Of a stretch of 64,000 nucleotides of DNA, positions 1 through 64,000 are shown in pieces. Source of the DNA: Amorphochlora amoebiformis. Taxonomy: Eukaryota; Cercozoa; Chlorarachniophyceae. Within the stretch, counting starts at the first letter, position 1, and every line of letters begins with the position of its first letter. A model generated the notes under the pieces. It saw only the letters and a list, made by a program, of their open reading frames with translations, did no database searches and was not told the origin of the DNA. The translations under genes were made by a program, and so were the position numbers. The stretch spans positions 372,001-436,000 of the forward strand of contig BAAHQB010000154.1 in the NCBI GenBank assembly GCA_054601695.1. Reading direction: 5' to 3'.

Positions 1-62
1 TGGGGCATTGCTATTTACTAGTGTATACTAGTATACATATACATATATATACATACATACAC

Positions 63-120
<58 letters not shown>

Positions 121-1173
121 ATATATATATATATGTGTATGTATGTATCATAACACATCGATATGTCATCATACGTATAATCATGAGTATTACTAATTTT
201 ACGTATAATATGTATCATCATGGTACTTAGGTCTATAATGAGATTATAGGTAACCGTATACGTACATGTAGCAAGCCTGGCTACCTTCTATGTCACAAGC
301 CCGGTACGCACAAGCTACCATATACCATGTAATATAAGATTGATAGTATACAGTACGTACGTATACGTTGCACTGTATAGTTTTATATCCGATAGTGCCA
401 TCATGATCATCGGATCTATAGACTGCACACTGAATCAATGTCCTTACATGCGTAGTAATGTTTTTTTCCGCGTGATCACCACGTATACGTACGTATACGT
501 AAAAACTATGAATACCATATCGTTAATTTAGATTCCCACATAGAACTTGATTTTCCAGCACGTTTTACACGTTCGTACGTATCATACTGACTCGGATCAT
601 GGCGAAATTATTGTCTAAGATCGACGTCGGATGTCATAGTATTTATGCTACGATTTATATATTGACTGTTCAAATCATTATCTAATAATTGTCGGCAACC
701 ACATTATACGTACTAATCATAATCTACATAATCTAGATAATGTACTAGATCTAGTATGTGTACAGTGTATGTACTACGTACGTACGCATTAATATTGCAT
801 TCACATGATCGTTAGTCCTAGACTCGAATATGCCATTCAACGGTACTAGTAGTGGAATACAATACAATGCGTATACGTCTAGTACGCACTTCGACCATTC
901 GTGTATGATCACGAGACCAGTTACAAATATAATTAATTATACTACTATACATCAAAGTCTAGTTAGTTAGAGGTCAGTATTTTACGACTATTAGGCCTAT
1001 TTAGACTCAATAAGTATAACAAGTAAAAACGTGCAGGTCTTGGACATCATATCATGATCACAGAGACATACGCATGCTCTTGTAATTTAGGATGTATGCA
1101 CATTTTAATGCGATACTAACAGTGTCGACATTTTAATGCTGATAACGGGGGGGGGGTATCCTCCTAGAATTAG
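1..1173. other. Intergenic DNA downstream of NDUFAF7
   Basis: A TA/GTAT microsatellite occupies about 30-150. From about 160 to 1170 the sequence is non-repetitive, AT-rich and unusually full of short palindromes (GTAC, CGTACG, CATG, CTAG). It matches in style the other gaps between genes in this window. A run of nine or ten G lies near 1147. I see no convincing exon. This stretch follows the stop codon of the minus-strand NDUFAF7 gene, so its right end is probably that gene's 3' flank. Confidence 0.55.
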
Positions 1174-12229
<11,056 letters not shown>

Positions 12230-12549
12230 TTCGGGTTTGAGTATTAAAGGGTTGAACCTTGATATTACTTATAGATATACGAGATGACCAAATAGATATG
12301 TAATACTATAAGAATTAGATATATGACTTATTATCAATAGACACATCACGTCACACATGTAAATGGAGCGTGACAGATCACTATCTCACAAATTTGTGTC
12401 TATAATTAGGTGATTTTACCCGAAAATATACCTAATATCCTAGATATCTACCACCAATATCTCGATTGTGCCGCGAGACAACCTCTCCAGACAACCGACG
12501 GCCAAGGTCGGGTTGAACGGGAGGACGCCCCCTCTTTCTCGCCGTGAAC
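12230..12549. promoter_or_regulatory. Bidirectional promoter, NDUFAF7 / SRPK
   Basis: A 320-bp gap separates two divergent start codons, ATG at 12229 (minus) and ATG at 12550 (plus). It is mostly non-repetitive and lacks the long TA arrays that fill the introns. Both leaders must be short. No single TATA box can be assigned because the interval is AT-rich near the middle. The half nearest the kinase, about 12450-12545, is GC-rich. The function is inferred from the geometry alone. Confidence 0.6.
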
Positions 12550-13980
12550 ATGGCGGAGCAAAATAAATGCAAGGACAAGGGCGTCGACTACGACAGCTCC
12601 TCGGACGAGACGGAGGACTACTCCAACTCGGACGATGAGGGCAAGAGCGGGTACAGAAAAGGGGGCTATCACCCGGTCAACATCGGGGACGTCTACAATA
12701 GTCGATATACGGTGCATCGGAAGCTTGGGTGGGGGCACTTTTCGACAGTATGGCTCGCCACGGATAGCCAGGTGGACGACAATCATCCGCATAAGTGTGT
12801 GGCCTTGAAGATCCAAAAGTCTGCGTCGCAATACACGGAGGCGGCTGAGGATGAGATAGATCTATTGTGGGAGATCAAGAAGAAGGGTAAGGACGGCCCG
12901 GGGGGGAAATATTGCGTCGAACTTCTCAACCACTTTAAGGTGTATGGTCCGCACGGTAAGCACATCTGCATGGTGTTTGAAGTAATGGGGAAAAACCTCC
13001 TCCACCTTATTAAGCGCTTCAAGTATCGCGGTATCCCGCTCAACATTTGCAAAAGAATCACATACCAGATTCTCATCGGCCTCGACTTCCTGCATAAAGA
13101 GTGTAAGATTATCCATACTGACCTAAAGCCGGAAAACTTTCTCCTCCTCCCCGACCAACCGCCTAGTGCGAAGGCGCTCTTGGAAGAGAGAAAGGCTCTC
13201 CTCGCGCTGCAGAATCTCAAGATTCAGGAGGGCCTCAAGTGTCTCAACCTCTCTGATGGTAAGCTCACGAAGAAGGAGCGCAAGAAGCTTAAGGAGAAAC
13301 TTAGGAAGCAGGCCGCTCTGGAGATCACAAAGATGGTCAACAAAGGCAACTTCAAGAACAAGGCTTTCCCGAGGCCTGAGCGGGCTGAGGGAGCTGAGGG
13401 AGAGGGTATCTTGGGGGCATCAGTATCGTCGACGTCGATGTCTTCTACAGCTTCTGGGTTGGGTTTCAAGCCCGAGGGGGCTAGTAAAGAGTTGTACATC
13501 ACTAAGATCTCTGACCTTGGCAATGGTTGCTGGATCCACAAGCATTTCACGGACGATATCACCACTAGGCAGTACCGGTCACCAGAGGTGATTCTTGGCC
13601 TTCCCTACTCCTGCCCTACGGATATATGGTCGGTGGCGTGTATGGTGTTCGAACTTATCACAGGGGATTATCTATTCGACCCGAAGGAGGACAAGTAATA
13701 CTCATCCTCCTCCCCTCTCTATCTGAACCCCTTTCTATCTTCAAATCACTGTAATGATCGAATTATAACCGTACAAACCCTAAAATTTGAAGGTATGGAA
13801 AGCATTGCCGAGACGAGGATCACCTCGCGCTGATGGTTGAGCTTCTCGGCAAGTTCCCAAAGAAGATGTGTCTGTCGGGCAAGCATTCGCGCAACTTCTT
13901 CAACCGCAAGGGCGAACTTAGAAACATCAAGAAGCTCGACTTTTGGGCCCTTGAAGATATCTTGCTTGGTATCAGTGCAT

Positions 13981-14052
<72 letters not shown>

Positions 14053-14062
14053 ATATTTATAA

Positions 14063-14110
<48 letters not shown>

Positions 14111-14374
14111 ATATGTGTATGTATAGAGAGATAATTTCTTGCATCTGTTAGATTACATAACTTTCCTAATCATTCGTATGTATATTCAAACATTCATATG
14201 TAAATTCCAACATTCACAATTTTTTTTACATCATGTAATGCGTATGTTGTGGTGAGTATATATACACATATACACATACATATACATATACATATACACA
14301 TATATACATATAGATATATATGTATGAATATATATATATATATATAAAGGTATATATATGTATATATATAAAAG

Positions 14375-14406
<32 letters not shown>

Positions 14407-14414
14407 GTATATAT

Positions 14415-14465
<51 letters not shown>

Positions 14466-14466
14466 G

Positions 14467-14498
<32 letters not shown>

Positions 14499-14536
14499 TA
14501 TATTTATATATATGGCGTATTAGATGCACAAATATA

Positions 14537-14583
<47 letters not shown>

Positions 14584-14764
14584 TATATTTATACTCGCTT
14601 TCTCACCCCCAACCTTGACCCTAACCCTATCGTAACCCCTGTTTGTATGTTTAGTTTAATATGTATAATTATATGTATAAAGATGTATGTATATATTATA
14701 CATAAAATATATATGAGCCATATATTATATATAAATATATACATAAAATATACATATATATAAT

Positions 14765-14807
<43 letters not shown>

Positions 14808-14816
14808 ATATATAAA

Positions 14817-14892
<76 letters not shown>

Positions 14893-15260
14893 GTGATGTA
14901 TATATATATATATATATATATAGATATATGTTCACATATTTTTATACATCCAATGTATACACAACACAGACCCACCGTACAATTAGTCGAACAAGCCCTC
15001 TAACCCTACCCTTTCACTCAGAGAAGTACAAAATGAACCCCAAGGAAGCGAAAGAACTAGCCGATTTCCTCCACCCTATGCTCCATTTCAACCCGAAGCA
15101 CCGCCAGACGGCAGGGCAAGCGATCCAGAGTAAGTGGTTCCGAAGTATCCGCGCGGACTACCCGCTCGACCTCAAGGCGACACCAAACGCTCCCGACTCC
15201 CAATCCACCTCTGCCAACACCACCCTCACCAGCCCTCACTCAGACGATCAGAAAAAGTGA
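12550..15260 (+). CDS. SRPK: SRPK-type SR-protein kinase, 3 exons
   Basis: Exons 12550-13694, 13793-13968 and 15022-15260 join in frame to 519 aa. The protein starts [11 protein letters not shown], followed by an acidic Ser/Asp stretch. It shows the glycine loop [11 protein letters not shown], the VALK lysine, the catalytic HTDLKPENF, the magnesium-binding SDLGNGC and the activation segment [15 protein letters not shown], then [30 protein letters not shown] and a C-lobe ending in [20 protein letters not shown] in place of DFG and the spacer between the HTDLKPEN and DLG blocks (about residues 205-320, Ser-rich with a basic stretch) are typical of SRPKs, which phosphorylate Arg/Ser repeats of splicing factors. 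Intron 1 is only 98 nt; intron 2 is 1053 nt of TA repeats. The 1145-nt first exon is far longer than any other 5' or internal exon in the window. The start codon is the first ATG of the frame. Confidence 0.95.
13980..14935. repeat. (TA)n arrays filling SRPK intron 2
   Basis: TA, TATG and GT microsatellites occupy almost the whole intron between SRPK exons 2 and 3, with a small unique patch at about 14135-14260 and another at 14590-14650. The intron starts with GTATCAGTG at 13969 and ends with a pyrimidine-rich TTTCACTCAG at 15021. Confidence 0.9.
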
Positions 15261-16134
15261 GGCGCGCCTTGAAACTGGCGAATGTCCTTCCCCAGTTTTT
15301 TTTTTTTTTCCTAGGGGCCTTGGGGGGGGTGTGGCTGGCTGTGTATCGTCTTTCTCTTCATATTCCTAGCTCCCCCTCTCTATTCGTCCCAGTCCACATC
15401 ACCTTTATCACGTTGTCTCATCGTGGGTATGAAGCCCTCCTCACCTCCGAACCCGATTGGTATGCGCGTCTGTTGTCTCATGGATTTAACGGGGTCACGA
15501 GCAAAACACTACCGAAAGGTTGAAATTGCAGGTCTAGAGCTTAAATTTACTAGCATGCAGCATGAATATGTACATGTCGTGCGTGAACTTATGTACACTT
15601 TAATCCACCCGGCATCTAGATCATCCAAAACGAAATCGACTAGGTCTGCAATATCACTAGATATCACCATCGGAATCTAGAGAATGATTATATCAACTAG
15701 TCAAATCATCTAGACTTCTTCTAGTTACTAGAGTTAGCCAAAGACAATATTACTCCGGATGATTAAAGCTAGTCTAGTAACTAGTAAAGACAGATTACGT
15801 ACTAGATCTAGAGATAGATCATGATATTCTAGATATTCTCTGGACTCTTTTTAACACTAGTTCCAATATCTAGAATCTAGAGAGCATTAGTTCTAGCACT
15901 TCTGTACTTACTCTACTATAAGCTTACTCTAGTACTGTACATACTTGCTCGACTTAGCCTCTGTCATGGCATCTTCATCTAGTTCATCCGCACTGTTGCG
16001 TATTGTATGTACATTCAATGATACGAATCAGATGGATACCGTAAGTTTGCGGCATTGCACATCGAGGGAACTTAAATTGCAAGTTTGCAATTCTCTAGTC
16101 TCGTCTTCGTCAGTTCTTGCTTGGAAGACATGAG
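15261..16134. other. Intergenic gap between convergent genes
   Basis: The gap lies between the stop codons of SRPK (plus) and the SGNH gene (minus). A run of 15 T at 15297-15311 follows the SRPK stop. From about 15530 to 15950 the DNA is rich in CTAG, TCTAGA and ACTAGT words and has no TA arrays. Open frames at 15423-15680 and 15945-16133 show no homology and overlap the 3' flank of the SGNH gene, so I do not call them genes. Confidence 0.6.
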
Positions 16135-45912
<29,778 letters not shown>

Positions 45913-46144
45913 ATCTCCCGCAACCGCTCCCCGCCAGGGTCGCGCCTCAGACGATAGTCATTTTGATATCTGGATATCTGTAAATCGATATCCAAGATAT
46001 TGAAGTATCGATTCCGCAATCAGTCACCCTAGGGTGTCACACTGTGTCCCTTATATCATATCAGCCCGCCTCGCCCCCCCCCCGATGCAAAAACCGCAGA
46101 CCCTGGGCTTTCCAAGTGAAAGAATTCAGCTGAACATCTAGAAC
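45913..46144. promoter_or_regulatory. Divergent promoter, NPRL2 / hAT relic
   Basis: Only 232 bp separate the NPRL2 start (45912, minus) from the first ATG of the transposase relic (46145, plus). The gap is free of TA arrays and holds GATATC and TGATATCTGGATATC near-palindromes (45963-46010) and a C-rich run (46073-46083). Promoter function for NPRL2 is inferred from position. Confidence 0.5.
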
Positions 46145-47883
<1,739 letters not shown>

Positions 47884-48500
47884 ACTGTGTTAGCATAACT
47901 ACTTAATTTTTACATGAATAGTTTGTGGTTCAATACTACTAGACTTATTCAATCGTTTAAAGTAAAACTACTATTCAGAAGTTCATTGAAAGACTGAATA
48001 TCTACAAAGTTATTCAAACGACTATGGTATTCAGAAATTATTCATACTTTCTAGACTTTAAATATTATTAGTATTCAAAGACCGTTTGACGGTGTACTTG
48101 ACTAGTTGACGGTGTACTTAACTAATTGATCATGGTTGCAATGCCAGTTTAGTGTTCAGTCTAGTCAGTGTGTAGATATACTCGCATCACGGGTCTACTA
48201 GCTAGACCAGTCATGGTCCAAAAGTTGATAAAGTTTTTGCGTATATTAATGATTGCTAGAATCTAGTAGTAGCTCTACTAGACTACTAGTACTAGTAGTA
48301 GATAGTATCTAGAGTATACTGACAAGCAGTAGCTCTAGAGGGATGCAGCTATACTACTAGTACTACTATCAACGATCTAGACTATATATATACCGATGAA
48401 GTGGTTTAATATAACATTCATATTTATGTAACTTGGTATATACTAGATATACTAGATCTAGTAGATATATCCATGTACTAGATATAAATATATACGCTAG

Positions 48501-48545
<45 letters not shown>

Positions 48546-48570
48546 TACATATATAATATTACATTATATA

Positions 48571-48612
<42 letters not shown>

Positions 48613-48855
48613 ATATATATATACATCTAGACATACACATATACATGTATATGTACTATATTTAATATGTATATTATTATTATTATTATGATATTTATAC
48701 ACGGAATGCCTCTAGACCGTAGAGTGTAGAGAGTGTGGTTGTACCATGTGGAACATGCATATCCTAGATATCAGTGGATCGCAATCTACAATTTTAACAC
48801 TGGATGCAAAACTGCATTGAGTATAACGTGGGTAGATATACCGTCTTTCCTCTAC
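47884..48855. other. Intergenic gap between convergent units
   Basis: Mostly unique DNA. From about 48080 to 48480 it is dense in CTAG, ACTAGT and TCTAGA words. There are two short TA arrays at 48505-48540 and 48560-48625. Part may be the missing, decayed 3' half of the hAT element, but no coding similarity is readable. The right end is the 3' flank of the unidentified minus-strand gene. Confidence 0.55.
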
Positions 48856-54286
<5,431 letters not shown>

Positions 54287-54567
54287 TAGCGACTTTCTCC
54301 AATTTTATCATATCAACAGGTGTAGAGGCACTACGAGAGACTCGAAAATCTGCACATCGCACCAGCCAATAACGACGCTGCGACCAACACCCTTGTCAAT
54401 CTTAAACCGCCCACCATTTTTCAATTCAAATTTCCACACCCCGAATTATTCGAATTTTAAAGTTGTTGCCCCAAAAAAAAAAACAAAGTCGTTTTTCGAA
54501 TCCCCAAGTTCGACCGAGATTTTAAACCTTTTATTCATTCAGGAAATTAAAACCTCGGTAGTGTTGA
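54287..54567. promoter_or_regulatory. Divergent promoter, unidentified gene / SET gene
   Basis: A 281-bp gap lies between the ATG at 54286 (minus) and the ATG at 54568 (plus). It is unique sequence without TA arrays, with an A-run at 54472-54482. A plus-strand frame (54201-54725) crosses it but is not supported by composition or homology. Regulatory role inferred from geometry. Confidence 0.5.
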
Positions 54568-62969
<8,402 letters not shown>

Positions 62970-63859
62970 TATTGCACTTTGGGACAGCGAGTTTAGGCAA
63001 TGGCAAAGTGACCTACGGGGAATATGGACCAGGCCGAAACGCTGCTGAATAAGTGCCTTCATAGCGCGTCGTAGCGCGTCATACTAGTCATAGCGCTTCA
63101 TAGCGCGTCACTGAGCGCGTCATAGCGTCACTGAGCGCGTCATAGCGTCACTGAGCGCGCCATACGCGTGCAATTCGTCGTACATGTACATGTAGATCAG
63201 CTAGGTCAACTCAGACGTACTCGATGCATGCATAACCACCTCCAACTCGAATACTGACACCCGCTAACTATCGTATACGTATAATTAACAATGTGCAAGC
63301 AGTGCAGGTACGAGCTAGAATAATACTACTAGACCAGTACTCCTGCTTCCGAAAATGTATTCAAGATGTACGAGATGCATCATGCATGTACGTGCGCGAG
63401 AACTCTAGAAGTTCTAGAAGTTAGTGACGGAGAATGTACAACGGGAAGTGACGGAGAACAACGGGAACAAACGCCAACCAGTACCGTGGCAGAATATTAT
63501 AAAATGAATTGGGCCAATTATATGTACTCTGCATGTGCCATGCATGGCCAGCAGGCCCATACTACTAAAACTACCATAAATCCATATCTACAAACTCTGT
63601 GTTTTGCGGCGTTCACTTGTCAATTGAAATTAGGAATCTTGGGATTACTAGTGCTGATATATTAAATGCATATCATGAATCATGATATATATAATATATA
63701 TATATATATATGTATGTATATATAAACATACACATATATATATATATATATTAGAAACCACATATCTCAACTCATATCTTACACGAAACATACTGTATGT
63801 ATATTTCGTGTAAGGTTTCCAACATATATATATATATACATATATATATATATTTTTTT

Positions 63860-63930
<71 letters not shown>

Positions 63931-64000
63931 TTATCATAGAGTCATGAATCAGAAATTACATACATAACATATATAAATACATATACAACATTATACATAC
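62970..64000. other. 3' flank of the SET gene and intergenic DNA
   Basis: Directly after the stop lie repeats of CATAGCGCGTCACTGAGCG (63060-63165). Then follows unique DNA with GTAC, CATG and CTAG palindromes to about 63665, and TA arrays to the window end. A plus-strand frame at 63366-63665 shows no recognisable domain, and I do not call it. An inverted pair (CACATATCTCAACTCATATC side and CTTACACGAAAC / GTTTCC..TTCGTGTAAG) lies at about 63775-63815. Confidence 0.5.

Noticed and set aside
13166-13591. Arg/Ser-rich plus-strand frame within SRPK exon 1
   Set aside because: An off-frame reading of a clearly coding exon.

Overview
This is nuclear DNA of an intron-rich eukaryote, probably a protist or alga. 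Introns begin with GT and end with AG, exons are often only 32-140 nt, and the coding islands sit in a sea of (TA)n microsatellites. Short TTAGGG arrays (8188-8242, 32821-32840) hint at a vertebrate-type telomere repeat. I cannot name the species. No bacterial operon, tRNA, rRNA or CRISPR array is visible. Almost every long Tyr/Ile or His/Cys reading frame is a translated microsatellite.

Reading all frames with splice phases gives six protein-coding genes and one transposase relic. (1) 1174-12229 (-): 16-exon homologue of the mitochondrial complex I assembly methyltransferase NDUFAF7 (MidA family), about 439 aa. (2) 12550-15260 (+): 3-exon SR-protein kinase (SRPK), 519 aa. (3) 16135-30947 (-): 16-exon membrane-anchored SGNH/GDSL-type hydrolase, about 578 aa. 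(4) 33815-45912 (-): 15-exon NPRL2 (GATOR1 subunit), about 636 aa, whose last exon carries a large Ser/Thr-rich insertion. (5) 46145-47883 (+): broken hAT-type transposase. (6) 48856-54286 (-): unidentified multi-exon gene with hydrophobic segments at both ends. (7) 54568-62969 (+): 16-exon SET-domain methyltransferase with a Rubisco-LSMT-type C-terminal domain and an N-terminal signal peptide, about 513 aa. For genes 1, 2, 3, 4 and 7 the chosen exons keep frame at every junction, and for the known families the joined protein reads through the conserved motifs.

The layout is regular. Divergent gene pairs share 230-320 bp promoters (12230-12549, 45913-46144, 54287-54567). The convergent gaps (15261-16134, 47884-48855), the long gap 30948-33814 and both window edges hold non-microsatellite DNA rich in CTAG, GTAC and CATG words. 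Introns hold TA arrays and many minisatellites.

The most unusual signal is that several minisatellites and small duplications are built from the splice sites they touch. Copies of an exon end plus donor, or of an acceptor plus exon start, are repeated inside the adjoining intron. In the SGNH gene the whole 64-nt exon carrying the catalytic GDS motif is present twice, identical, and the copies can only be used alternatively without breaking the frame. Also notable: a three-copy dispersed repeat with a TGACGTCA core inside one gene, a telomere-type array inside an intron, and a TAG codon in frame with what looks like conserved NPRL2 sequence.
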